Shown: one piece after another, positions 35,248 to 44,051 of the stretch
How positions within the stretch are numbered: the first letter of the stretch is position 1
How the letters are laid out: the number at the start of each line of letters is the position of its first letter
NCBI RefSeq assembly: GCF_009707365.1
Contig: NZ_CP046122.1
Span: forward strand, 3,162,001 to 3,226,000
Direction: 5' to 3'
Origin: Microlunatus sp. Gsoil 973
Lineage (GTDB): Bacteria > Actinomycetota > Actinomycetes > Propionibacteriales > Propionibacteriaceae
DNA length: 64,000 nucleotides
Notes under the pieces: generated by a model
What the model was told of the DNA's origin: nothing
Database searches by the model: none
What the model saw: only the letters and a program-made list of their open reading frames with translations
Position numbers and translations under genes: made by a program

Positions 35248-36622
35248 CAGGGTGCGATCTGCGGGCCAAGAGTTCCGACTCCCTCCAGAGAAGTCCGATC
35301 GTCACGAAGGGGACAACCAGCCAGGTCGATGCGTCGTAGAAGAAGCCGTAGAACGCGGTCATGATGAGCACGACGCCTGCCGCGGTGGCGGTCGGACTGT
35401 GGAGTTTTCGGGCCCGCCAGACCTGCACAGCACCCAGCCCGAAGAAGAGCGCGGCACCGACATATCCGGTCGACACCAGAAGAAGATAGAAGTAGCCGTT
35501 CATTCCGATGCTCGCGTTGCCGCATTGAGGGCAGTCCGACGACTGTCCGACGGCGATCGACGACGCTGAGCCGTAGGCGCGCCGCGTCGATCCGAAACCG
35601 ATCACCGGCGACTGTGCAGAAAGCTCGAATGCGCGCTCGGTGGTGAAGGATCGGATGTCATTGCTCTTACCGTTCTCCAATCGCGCATCGACAACACCCT
35701 TCAACGGCGACGCGTAGAAGACCCCGGCGGCGAGGACGCCGGCGAGGGCGATGGAGCCCAGCAGCACCAGCCGTCCCCGGACGGCGAGTCGTACGCAGAC
35801 GCAGATCAGGGCGACTGCCGCGCCCAACCAGGCGGCGCGATTGAGCGAGTAGATGAGGGTGACCATGCCGGTGAGCATGATCATCACGCCGATCACCCGG
35901 CGACCGGGTGAGGCCTTCAGCAACCAGCTGACGAAGAACCAGACCCCGAGGATCGTCAGGTGGAATCCCCAGACATTCGTGTAGGTGAACGGAGCCGCCG
36001 GCCGTGGCGTCGCGTCGCTGATGACGTCTTGCACCTGAGCGACTGCCGGATGGACGAGGTGTTGGACGTAGTCGTCGTACCGGATCGAGCCGGGCAGGAT
36101 GAGTTCGAACGGCGAGGTGAACTGGAAGTTGGGTGCAATCATTCCGACGACGCCACCGAGCGCCGTCGTGACGAAGAGTGCTCCGAGCCATTTGACGATC
36201 TTGGACTGGCTCACCTCCGCATTGGACAGATTCCCGATGTAGAGCATCACAACGGTGATCGCGACGTACCCCGCTTCCCGCATTGCGTACGCGAGGATCC
36301 GGCTTCGCGCCGAACCCGGGACGGTACCTGCGGGATTGACACCCAGCATCAGAACCCCGGCGAACGACCAGAGAAGAAAGAGCAACCAGAATCCGAAGCC
36401 ACGAGGCAGCCGCAGCGGTCTGCGGCGTAACAGCTCCACGGCCATCGGCACTGCCATGATCATCGTTGCGAAGGAAGCAAGGCCCATTGCCCAGAAGACC
36501 GGGAAGCCGACGAGCAACCACTGCAGCGGCCAGCCGGGTCTCAAGATCACCAAACGACGGCGGGCGACCTGCCTCGCAGAAGGTGCCGTCGACTCGGTGA
36601 GCGTCGCGATGGACGTGGTCAA
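35207..36622 (-). CDS. O-antigen polymerase/ligase-like membrane protein (second Wzy)
   Basis: A 471-residue protein with about ten hydrophobic segments and a Wzy_C-like region, including SLNRAAWLGAAVALI, a large extracytoplasmic loop, and SPVIGFGSTRRAYG. It likely polymerises repeat units at the outer face. The TTG start at 36622 lies 2 bp after the stop of the Wzz/BY-kinase gene, with a GCGAGCTG region upstream. Polymerase and co-polymerase are therefore adjacent, as usual. It belongs to the flippase/sulfotransferase/kinase operon and is a better candidate for the main polymerase than the gene at 4261-5772. Confidence 0.82.
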   Translation of the reverse strand: MTTSIATLTESTAPSARQVARRRLVILRPGWPLQWLLVGFPVFWAMGLASFATMIMAVPMAVELLRRRPLRLPRGFGFWLLFLLWSFAGVLMLGVNPAGTVPGSARSRILAYAMREAGYVAITVVMLYIGNLSNAEVSQSKIVKWLGALFVTTALGGVVGMIAPNFQFTSPFELILPGSIRYDDYVQHLVHPAVAQVQDVISDATPRPAAPFTYTNVWGFHLTILGVWFFVSWLLKASPGRRVIGVMIMLTGMVTLIYSLNRAAWLGAAVALICVCVRLAVRGRLVLLGSIALAGVLAAGVFYASPLKGVVDARLENGKSNDIRSFTTERAFELSAQSPVIGFGSTRRAYGSASSIAVGQSSDCPQCGNASIGMNGYFYLLLVSTGYVGAALFFGLGAVQVWRARKLHSPTATAAGVVLIMTAFYGFFYDASTWLVVPFVTIGLLWRESELLARRSHPDDPQRPETGYRNA

Positions 36623-36624
36623 TG

Positions 36625-38263
36625 TCAGCTCGCCGAGGTCCGGACTGTCATGAGGTGCGCTTCGTGCCGCGCTCCGGATGACTCCGGAGCCGGTGTTCTC
36701 GGCGTTGTGCTGGTCGGCTTCGTCGGCCGGGACCCGTCGGAATCGTTGCCCCGATGGCTGGTCGACGAATGGCGCTCCCGATTGACGGTGACGACGACCG
36801 AACCGAACACCCGAGCGGACACGTGACGGAACTGATCGACCGCCTCGAGGATCTCGTCCCGAGTCGTCTTCATCGCTGTGGCGACCAGCAGCACACCGTC
36901 AGCCGTGGTGATCAGCGTCTGTGCGTCGGCATTCCGGGAGGTTGGCGCCACATCGACGACGACGACATCTGCGAGGTGCGCGAGCTCCCGGATCACCGAC
37001 TCGACCTTCGGTCCCTGCAAGAGATCGGAGGAGAGGGATCCGTCGGCACCCGCAGGTACCACGCGAAGATTGGGGATGCGGTCGACCTCGATGACCGCCG
37101 CCTCCAGCCCGACGCGATCCACCAGGACGTCGACAAGTCCCGGCGCCGGCGGCGCCGAACGCCTGTTCTACGGCGCATCCGACGGTGTTGGCCGACAACA
37201 GCACAACTTCCGAACCGCTGCGGGCGATCGTGACCGCGAGGCTCACTGAGACCGCTGACGCGGAATCGGCATCGGACGCGCCCGCAACAACCACGATGCC
37301 GGACCGGCGGGGCATCTGGGCCAGGAGTGCGTTGCGGAGCTGGCGCAGCGATTCCGCACCCGCGCCGAATCCCAGGGCCGAACCGCCGTCGCGGATGGCC
37401 GGTACGGCCACCGTGCCAGTCATGGTGTCCAGACCGAGTCTCTCCAGATCCTTCCGCTCGCGAATACGCTTGTCGCGGCGGTCGACCGCGAACGCGCCGA
37501 GCGCTCCCGCCAGAAGCCCCGCCAACAAGCCACTTCCCAACAGGATCTTCGGGCTGGGGTTGGATGCGGACAGTGGCACCTGGGCATCGGTGATGATCGT
37601 CCCCGGGTTGATGTCCTGCCCGACGAGAGGCGTCAGCTGGGAGTTGAGACCGCGGATCTGGGTCTCCAGGGACCTGTTGGTGGCCTGCTCGCTCGAGCGT
37701 TCCGGGCTCCCCTTCGACAACGTCGCCAACCGCTTGTTGGAGTCCGCGAGCTGGCGCTGAAGATCCTTTATCTGTGCACGAATGGCATTTGCCTGTGCCT
37801 CAAGATCACTTTCGGCCGAATCCTTGCGATTCGCCAGATACGCGTCGGCGAACGCTTGTGCGCCCGCCTGGGCACTGGAGGACGTACTGGCCGAGAAGCC
37901 GATGCTGAGCACGGAGGTGTTCGGCGGTACGGTCACCGAGACCTGCTTGGCCAGATCTCGCGCGGGCGTCCCAACGTTCAACAGCGTTCTCGCGCGGGTG
38001 GCGACTGCGTTGGATGTGACGAGCTGTGCCTCGGTGTCCAGGTTCAAGGTGCTTTGCGTCCGACCGTTGGTGACCGCACCGTTGTCGCCGACGTCCTTGA
38101 CCTGTACCAGCGCGGTGGACGTGTAGGTCTTGGGCACGATCTGAAGCGCGACGACCGCTACTGCGACGCCGGCGATGACACCAAGAACGATCAGCCACCA
38201 ACGCCGGCGCAGGATCTCGCCGTAGTCGGCGAACTCCGTGGTCGCCCGATCCTCAACACTCAC
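36625..38263 (-). pseudogene. Wzz/BY-kinase-like protein with degenerate Walker A, frameshifted
   Basis: The frame from 38263 gives a Wzz domain (membrane segment at about 20-45 after LRRRWWLI, coiled-coil periplasmic part with LEAQANAIRAQIKDLQRQLADSNKR, second membrane segment near 230). It then gives the start of a BY-kinase domain. Where Walker A (GxxxxGKST) should be, the sequence reads AGASDADSASAVSVS, and the Walker A' Asp is also missing (LLSANTVG). Homology moves to another frame near 37150, which continues LEAAVIEVDRIPNLRVVPAG and Walker B-like DVVVVDVAPTS to 36625. One base removed near there gives 545 residues. Kinase activity is doubtful even when the frame is repaired. A chain-length role is likely. 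Confidence 0.72.
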
Positions 38264-38270
38264 AGCCTGT

Positions 38271-38278
38271 TCCCCCGA
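38271..38278 (-). promoter_or_regulatory. TCGGGGGA element upstream of the Wzz/BY-kinase gene
   Basis: The element lies 7 bp upstream of the GTG start and is the same octamer seen at the priming transferase, the propeller/PKD protein and the Alg14/13-type gene. It may double as a Shine-Dalgarno sequence. Confidence 0.4.
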
Positions 38279-38398
38279 TTTCTAGGCTGAATATCCGAAC
38301 CTGTCCAGCCTGTTCCGCTCGTGCGTTGCAATTCCGCGGCAGCACTGGCACGGGTCGCAGCTTCTGACCTCACCCGACGAGGCAGAAGCCCATACCCA

Positions 38399-39373
38399 TC
38401 ACGATGCTGTCCTGAGCCGGAACGGCCCGGCCGCATCAGTACTGATCACCCTTGCCGAGGCTGCCTCGATCAGATCATCGGTCGTCAGCACGTCGGCCTC
38501 TGCGGACACCGCGAGACGCCGTCTGCCGAGTTCCCCGGCGATCAAGGACTGGTGATCATCAACGTGTTCATTGAACTGCGGCCGCCGCGGGATCAGCACC
38601 GGGCGCTTGCCCAACTCGAGCGCGGTGATTGCTGAGCCGATGCCCGCGTGGGCGATCACCAGGTCCGCAGCACCGATCGCGTCGCGCAGCTCGGCATTCG
38701 GGACGCTCGATCGGACGTCGCCGGAGATTCCGTCGGGATCGGTGACCCCGACCTGCCACAGGATTTCGGCTCCCGGATCGGTCACCTGTGGGAGCAACTG
38801 CAGGAGGTGATCAACTGCGCGCCGGAAGCCGTAGGTTCGCATGGTGCCGAGGGTGACCACGACCCGACGGATCTGGGGTGCGTCGGTCTCCTGCGGTTCG
38901 AAGCTGTCGAACAGTGACCCGCGGTAGTTCCAGTCGCCACCGGCCCAGGCTTGGTACTGGCTGTAGAGGCGTACGCCAGGCATCCTTGCGGCGATCCGCC
39001 CTGTGACACTCGGGCCGTCCGCCCGTGCGGCACTTTCGATGTAATGGCATTCGACACCGGACATCCTGGCTGCCGCCAGAAAGGGAATGGCAACACCGGC
39101 ACCGGTGGAGATGACACGATCGAAGTGTCCGTTCCGAATCATCTTCCAGGCGGCGGGAGTGTTCCGTGCAATTTCCCGGTAGCCCCGCGGGGGCACGTAC
39201 GGGACCACGGTGACGCGCTCGCCGGCAAGCAACGACCGTGACTGTGGGTCGTCGTGGGTGACCCACTGGATCTCCCCACACTCCGGCACCAGACGCGGCC
39301 TGATCCGATACAACTGTTCCAGGTGTCCCCCGGTCGCTGCCACGAGCAGCGTCTTCGGGTGTGCGCGCAACAT
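38399..39373 (-). CDS. Glycosyltransferase with fused Alg14-like and Alg13-like (GT28) parts
   Basis: A 324-residue protein. The N-terminal half, starting TLLVAATGGHLEQLY with STGAGVAIPF and the CHYIESAAR segment, matches Alg14/PssD proteins. The C-terminal half, VVVTLGTMRTYGFRRAVDHLL followed by ADLVIAHAGIGSAITALELGKRPVLIPR, matches the Alg13/GT28 donor-binding domain. In related two-protein systems the pair adds a GlcNAc or glucuronic acid residue to the lipid-linked primer. Here both parts are in one chain. UDP-glucose dehydrogenase is the next gene on the other strand, so glucuronic acid is a reasonable guess as donor. ATG 39373 was chosen; the family sequence starts there. Confidence 0.82.
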   Translation of the reverse strand: MLRAHPKTLLVAATGGHLEQLYRIRPRLVPECGEIQWVTHDDPQSRSLLAGERVTVVPYVPPRGYREIARNTPAAWKMIRNGHFDRVISTGAGVAIPFLAAARMSGVECHYIESAARADGPSVTGRIAARMPGVRLYSQYQAWAGGDWNYRGSLFDSFEPQETDAPQIRRVVVTLGTMRTYGFRRAVDHLLQLLPQVTDPGAEILWQVGVTDPDGISGDVRSSVPNAELRDAIGAADLVIAHAGIGSAITALELGKRPVLIPRRPQFNEHVDDHQSLIAGELGRRRLAVSAEADVLTTDDLIEAASARVISTDAAGPFRLRTAS

Positions 39374-39784
39374 CAGCGCGCCCCGTATCTCATCGTCACG
39401 TCTCCCCCGAGCGTCCGATTTGTTAGTCGGCGTACCGGACATTTAACCAGCACGCGGGTCGCCGCGTGGCGCGTTTCAGTAAGACTTCAGACTGATGACC
39501 AGGATTTGGCTGCGGTGATCCATTTGTACGGTTCGCCCACGAGGCGGCCCCGTGACGACTATCTTGTTGGCCATCGCGACTGTCTCGTCGTCGCGACGGG
39601 GATGTACTCGGGGGAGTCTCCAGTTGGGCGCGCGTTGGCGCCGCGGTCGGCACGGGCATGCTGCCCACCGACGCGGGTCCGGCGACCCTGACCGGCGTCG
39701 ATCCTCGAACCAGCGTGGTTGCTCGCCTGCCACTCGTGCGTCCTCACCGACCGTGATTCCGTACGCACTCCACCAGGAGCACCG
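39374..39784. other. Divergent promoter region of the glycosyltransferase and UDP-glucose dehydrogenase genes
   Basis: About 410 bp between divergent starts. It carries two copies of TCGGGGGA, at 39403-39410 on the minus strand and 39608-39615 on the plus strand. No protein of recognisable family is encoded. It is the likely control point for both genes. Confidence 0.5.
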
Positions 39785-41161
39785 ATGACCACCAGTAGCC
39801 TCGACGCGCCGGACCAACCCGCTTCGGGAGCACCTCGACAGCCGTTGACGATCTCCGTGACCGGTTGCGGTTACCTCGGGGCAGTCCATGCCGCGAGCAT
39901 GGCGGCGCTTGGCCATCGAGTGATCGGGATCGATGTTGACGCCGGAAAGATCGATTCACTCCGGCGCGGCGAACCACCCTTCTTCGAACCGGGCCTGGCA
40001 GAACTGCTGGCGGACAATGCAGCGACCGGGCGGCTGACCTTTACCACCGACGCCTCGGCGGCAACTGAGGCCTCAGTGCATTTCATCTGCGTCGGCACCC
40101 CGCAGAAGCGCGGCGAGAACGCGGCCGATCTGAGGTTCGTCGATGCGGCGGTCGCAGGTCTGCTTCCGTACCTGAAGGCCGGCGACCTGGTCGTCGGAAA
40201 ATCGACGGTGCCGGTCGGAACCGCACAGCGACTTGCCGCGCTGGTGGCGGAGGCGGAACCCCGCGCCACCCTGGTCTGGAATCCGGAGTTCCTCCGCGAG
40301 GGCAAGGCGGTGCAGGACACCCTGCAACCGGACCGATTGGTCTACGGAATGCCGGGTGATGCCGCTGCGGCACGGGCCGCCGAGGGCGTCCTGAATGCCG
40401 TGTACCACCAGGCGATCAAGGCCGAAACGCCCGTCGTGGTCACCGACTACGCGACCGCCGAGTTGGTGAAGGTGGCGGCCAACAGTTTCCTGGCCACCAA
40501 GATCTCCTTCATCAACGCCATGGCCGAACTGTGCGAGGCCGCTGGAGCAGACGTCACCCAGCTTGCCGACGCGATCGGTTACGACAAGCGGATCGGCCGG
40601 CAGTTCCTCAACGCCGGCCTCGGCTTCGGTGGCGGATGTCTGCCGAAGGACATCCGGGCCTTCATGGCCCGGGCGGGCGAGTTGGGTGTGGACCAGGCGT
40701 TGACGTTCCTGAAGGAGGTCGACGCGATCAACATGCGCCGGCGCGTGCGGATGGTCGACCTTGCCCGGGAGGAGCTCGGCGGGTCGATCGTCGGGCGACG
40801 CATCGCCATCCTGGGAGCCGCATTCAAGCCCGACAGTGACGACATCCGCGATTCTCCCGCGCTGAACGTGGCAGCGCAGATGTCTCTCCAGGGAGCCCAG
40901 GTGCTGGTCACCGACCCGCGGGCGATCGGCAATGCGACCGAGAAGTGGCCGGATCTGAAGTTCGTCGAGACGGTGGAGGAAGCGGCCTACGGCGCGGAAC
41001 TCGTGCTGCTCCTGACCGAATGGGCGGAATACCTCGCTCTGGATCCCGTAGCCCTCAAGCAGACTGTCGCGTCCGCACGGATCATCGACGGGCGCAACGC
41101 GCTCGACGCGAAAGCCTGGCGCGCTGCCGGCTGGACCTATCGCGCCCTGGGGCGCCGCTGA
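39785..41161 (+). CDS. ugd: UDP-glucose 6-dehydrogenase
   Basis: A 458-residue NAD-dependent enzyme that oxidises UDP-glucose to UDP-glucuronate. The N-terminal Rossmann motif ISVTGCGYLGAVHAASMA is followed by GKSTVPVGT, the substrate segment WNPEFLREGKAVQD, and the catalytic cysteine in GFGGGCLPKD. The C-terminal domain has GAAFKPDSDDIRDSPAL. ATG 39785 has AGGAG 5-6 bp upstream. It supplies uronic acid for the EPS and possibly for 3-amino uronic acids handled by the acetyltransferase at 13105. It converges on the MFS gene, and a strong hairpin follows the stop. A GDP-mannose dehydrogenase is less likely given the motifs. Confidence 0.92.
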   Translation: MTTSSLDAPDQPASGAPRQPLTISVTGCGYLGAVHAASMAALGHRVIGIDVDAGKIDSLRRGEPPFFEPGLAELLADNAATGRLTFTTDASAATEASVHFICVGTPQKRGENAADLRFVDAAVAGLLPYLKAGDLVVGKSTVPVGTAQRLAALVAEAEPRATLVWNPEFLREGKAVQDTLQPDRLVYGMPGDAAAARAAEGVLNAVYHQAIKAETPVVVTDYATAELVKVAANSFLATKISFINAMAELCEAAGADVTQLADAIGYDKRIGRQFLNAGLGFGGGCLPKDIRAFMARAGELGVDQALTFLKEVDAINMRRRVRMVDLAREELGGSIVGRRIAILGAAFKPDSDDIRDSPALNVAAQMSLQGAQVLVTDPRAIGNATEKWPDLKFVETVEEAAYGAELVLLLTEWAEYLALDPVALKQTVASARIIDGRNALDAKAWRAAGWTYRALGRR

Positions 41162-41168
41162 CCCGGTC

Positions 41169-42383
41169 TCACGTCTTTGCGGTCAGAACACGCTCCGACC
41201 GATCCCGGTCGGAGCGTGCCGATCCCCGGACGAGGACGACCAACAGACCGACGACCTGCAGGCCGACGCCGACGATGATCATCAAGATCACACCGGATCC
41301 GGCGAGCGCCGCACCACCGAGCGCGCTGCCGATGGCGGCGGAGGCGTACAGGGACGATCCGAGCAGGCCGACGGCCACCGTCGGCACATCCGGTGCGGCG
41401 ACAAACATCCTGGCCTGATTGGGGATGAACAGTGTTCCGCCGAAGATGCCGAGCACGAAGATCACCAGGAGCGCGGACCACACCGATTCCCGACCGGGGA
41501 TCAGGAACGCCAGGCAGACGGTGGATCCCGCCGCGCCGATGAGCAGCACCGGCCGCGGGCCGCGGGCATCCACGAGCCTCCCGGTGAGTTGGTTTCCGAT
41601 CACCTGGCCGGTGCCCCGGATCACCAGCGCCACGACCAGCAGCACACCGGTGATCGCCGGCGCGAGGATCACCGGCAGGTAGGACAGCACGATGAAGCCG
41701 GGCAGCAGCACCAGAACCGCACTGAGCAACACCGCGAGCACCTGCGGTCGGACCATGACCTTCAGCCGTTCGGCAAGGCTGGTCAGCGGCAGCCGAACAG
41801 GAGGGAGCAGCGGCACGACGACAGCCGTGATCACCGCAAGGCCGGCGATGATCCACATTGCCGCCCGCCAGCCCCACGTCTGCCCGACCAGCACGCCGAA
41901 CGGCACCCCGACCACGGTGGAGATCGTGGTGCCCGCGGCGACGGCTGCCAGGGTGCGGCCGCGGCGTTCCGGTCCGGCCAGGATCCCGGCAACCGCGAAG
42001 GCGTTGGACTGGAACGCCGCCGCCCCGATCGCCGCCAGCACGCGGCCGCCGGCGACGATCCCGTAGCGCGACCCGAGAGCCTGCCCGACCATCCCCACCA
42101 GAAAGACGATCATCCCGCCGGCAAGGACGATCCGCCGATCCCAGCGCCCGGTCAACGCAGCGATCACCGGTGACCCGACGGCGTAGACGATCGAGAAGAT
42201 GGTGATCAACTGACCGGCGGCGGCCAAGGACACCCCCAGATCGTGGGCGATCTCGGGGAGCAGACCGCTCAACACGAAGCCGTCCATGCCGAGGGTGAAA
42301 GTGCCCACCGCCAGCAGCGCGAGCCGGAACGACCCGATCGATGACTCCCGATCCGCATTGTTCGATGATTGTCGAATCGTCAC
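41169..42383 (-). CDS. MFS transporter (drug/metabolite efflux type)
   Basis: A 404-residue, 12-segment major facilitator of the DHA1 class. It has the early FTLGMDGFVLSGLLPEIA segment of sugar or drug efflux proteins and RGTGQVIGNQLTGRLVDARGPR as loop motif. The GTG at 42383 is chosen because a good promoter (TTGACG, 17 bp, TAGGCT) ends 7 bp upstream, giving a nearly leaderless mRNA. It is divergent from an ArsR-type regulator with a palindromic operator between them, so it is probably an inducible efflux pump. The substrate is unknown. Confidence 0.85.
   Translation of the reverse strand: MTIRQSSNNADRESSIGSFRLALLAVGTFTLGMDGFVLSGLLPEIAHDLGVSLAAAGQLITIFSIVYAVGSPVIAALTGRWDRRIVLAGGMIVFLVGMVGQALGSRYGIVAGGRVLAAIGAAAFQSNAFAVAGILAGPERRGRTLAAVAAGTTISTVVGVPFGVLVGQTWGWRAAMWIIAGLAVITAVVVPLLPPVRLPLTSLAERLKVMVRPQVLAVLLSAVLVLLPGFIVLSYLPVILAPAITGVLLVVALVIRGTGQVIGNQLTGRLVDARGPRPVLLIGAAGSTVCLAFLIPGRESVWSALLVIFVLGIFGGTLFIPNQARMFVAAPDVPTVAVGLLGSSLYASAAIGSALGGAALAGSGVILMIIVGVGLQVVGLLVVLVRGSARSDRDRSERVLTAKT
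41189..41218 (+). terminator. 13-bp stem terminator after ugd
   Basis: Arms 41189-41201 and 41206-41218 pair perfectly over 13 bp, around a 4-base loop. It lies 28 bp after the ugd stop and inside the 3' end of the convergent MFS gene. It could stop transcription from either side. Confidence 0.75.
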
Positions 42384-42390
42384 ATTGACG

Positions 42391-42419
42391 AGCCTAAAGT
42401 ATTGTTTGATGTACGTCAA
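42391..42419 (-). promoter_or_regulatory. Promoter of the MFS gene
   Basis: Read on the minus strand, TTGACG (42419-42414) and TAGGCT (42396-42391) are separated by 17 bp. The predicted start is at or within a base or two of the GTG at 42383, so the transcript would be leaderless. Confidence 0.6.
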
Positions 42420-42420
42420 A
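42405..42420. promoter_or_regulatory. 16-bp near-palindromic operator (TTTGATGTACGTCAAA)
   Basis: The two halves are mirror-complementary with a single mismatched pair. It overlaps the -35 box of the MFS promoter and lies 18 bp upstream of the ArsR-type gene. It is the expected position for a site bound by that regulator. Confidence 0.6.
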
Positions 42421-42437
42421 GGTTTTGGGAGAGGTGC

Positions 42438-42800
42438 ATGGGACGGCAGCTGCCGCAACCGACGGTCGACTCGATCGATCTGAGCACGGTGCTTGCCGCC
42501 CTGGCCGATCCGGTCAGGCTCGACATCATGCGAACGCTCTATCAACGAGGCGAACCGCTCAACTGCACCGCGCTGGCCAAGGACAGCGGTGTCGAGGTCA
42601 GCGCGCCGACGATCTCCCATCACTGGAAAGTGCTCCGGGCCGCAGGCCTGACGACCACCGAAGTGGTCGGTCGCAACCGCATCATCCGGATCCGACGCAC
42701 CGATCTGGAGCAGCGCTTCCCCGGACTGCTGGACGCGGTGCTCGGTGCAGCTGATCGGCCAACGAGCGAAAGCCTCGCAGGTTCAGAGCGGAACGGCTGA
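42438..42800 (+). CDS. ArsR-family winged-helix regulator
   Basis: A 120-residue regulator. The winged helix spans about residues 14-95: LAALADPVRLDIMRTL, then ALAKDSGVEVSAPTISHHWKVLRAAGL as helix-turn-helix, then a wing with GRNRIIRI. It has no cysteines placed for metal sensing in the HTH, so a small-molecule ligand is more likely than a metal. ATG 42438 has GGGAGAGG upstream. It is divergent from an MFS efflux gene and probably represses it through the palindrome at 42405-42420. Its 3' end overlaps the next convergent MFS gene by 18 bp. Confidence 0.85.
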   Translation: MGRQLPQPTVDSIDLSTVLAALADPVRLDIMRTLYQRGEPLNCTALAKDSGVEVSAPTISHHWKVLRAAGLTTTEVVGRNRIIRIRRTDLEQRFPGLLDAVLGAADRPTSESLAGSERNG

Positions 42801-44051
42801 GCCGCGACCCGCGACACTTCGCCGACGGATCGCCACCGCCCCGCCGGCACCGATCAGCGCCAGCGCTCCGGTACACACGAATACGGCTGGAATCCCGTAG
42901 TGCCCCGCGGCCCAGCCACCGAGGATCGGGCCGACGACCTGGCCGACGTACTGTGCCGACACGTTGTAGCCGAGCACTCGACCGACCACCCGGTCGGGCA
43001 GGGTTGAGCGCAGGGTCGCGGTCACCGTCGGCATCATGCCGCCGAGTGCAAGACCCATGGCGAAGCGCAGGGCAGCGAACATCCAGATGCTGACCGACAA
43101 CGCCTGCAGCCCGAGCAACATCGCGGCCACGACCAGGCAACCGATGAGCACCGGGAGCCGCCCGGCTCGATCGGCCAGTCGACCCAGCCACGGTGCGGAG
43201 ATGATCGACCCGGCGGCGCTCAGTGCGAACACAACACCCGAGATCGCCGAGAGACCGGACACCGAACCGGTGAGGTCACGGACGTACACGGTGACGATCG
43301 GCTCGACGGAGAAGGTTGCGACCAGCAAGATCACCGACATGCCGAGCATTCCCAGCACCAGCGGCTTGTCGGGCACATCCGACCATCCGGGCTTGGGACC
43401 GCTCGACCGCCGTACCGGTCCCGCCGACCGGTCTTCCTTGATCAGGAACACCGTCGCGAGGAACGCCAGGAAGATCAACAGGCCGCTGCCGAAGAAGGTG
43501 TTGCGGATCCCGATCAGCTGCGGGGCAATGCCGCCAAGCAGCGGCCCGGCGATGTTGCCGGCCATGATTCCCGACGACAGCACACCGAGCGCCCAGGCAC
43601 GTCGCCGTTCCGGCGCCTGCGCCGCGACCAGAATGGTTGCTCCGGACGAATAGCCGCCGAGCAGGCCGACGATCAGCCGAAGCACCAGCAGCTGCCACTG
43701 ATCCTGGGCCAGACCGATCGCCGACGTCACGATCGCCATTCCGAGACTGGCCCTGACCAGCATCGACTTGCGGCCGTAGCGATCACCCAGCCGACCCCAG
43801 ACCGGCGCGGTCAGCCCGGCGGTGACGAAGGTCGCCGAGAAGGTGAGCCCGGACCAGAGGGTGACCCTCGCCTGCCCTGTCACGCCGAGCTGTTCGATGT
43901 ACAACGGCAGATAAGGCAACAACAAGGACATCGCGATCAGCGTGGTGAACGACCCCGCGACACCGACGGTCAGGTTGCGCTTCCAGTACGGATGGTCCGG
44001 CTCCGCCACCGGCCCGGTGACCCGATCACCGGCCTCGGGATCAGCCTTCAT
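42783..44051 (-). CDS. MFS transporter (MdtG-like)
   Basis: A 422-residue, 12-segment major facilitator. The loop motif GRLGDRYGRKSMLVRASLG after the second segment and the later RLADRAGRLPVLIG are clear. Overall it resembles DHA1 drug efflux proteins of the MdtG kind. It overlaps the P-loop kinase gene by 11 bp upstream, so the two are probably co-transcribed. The substrate is unknown, and coupling to a sugar or nucleoside kinase could hint at a sugar-like compound. Confidence 0.82.
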   Translation of the reverse strand: MKADPEAGDRVTGPVAEPDHPYWKRNLTVGVAGSFTTLIAMSLLLPYLPLYIEQLGVTGQARVTLWSGLTFSATFVTAGLTAPVWGRLGDRYGRKSMLVRASLGMAIVTSAIGLAQDQWQLLVLRLIVGLLGGYSSGATILVAAQAPERRRAWALGVLSSGIMAGNIAGPLLGGIAPQLIGIRNTFFGSGLLIFLAFLATVFLIKEDRSAGPVRRSSGPKPGWSDVPDKPLVLGMLGMSVILLVATFSVEPIVTVYVRDLTGSVSGLSAISGVVFALSAAGSIISAPWLGRLADRAGRLPVLIGCLVVAAMLLGLQALSVSIWMFAALRFAMGLALGGMMPTVTATLRSTLPDRVVGRVLGYNVSAQYVGQVVGPILGGWAAGHYGIPAVFVCTGALALIGAGGAVAIRRRSVAGRGSAVPL

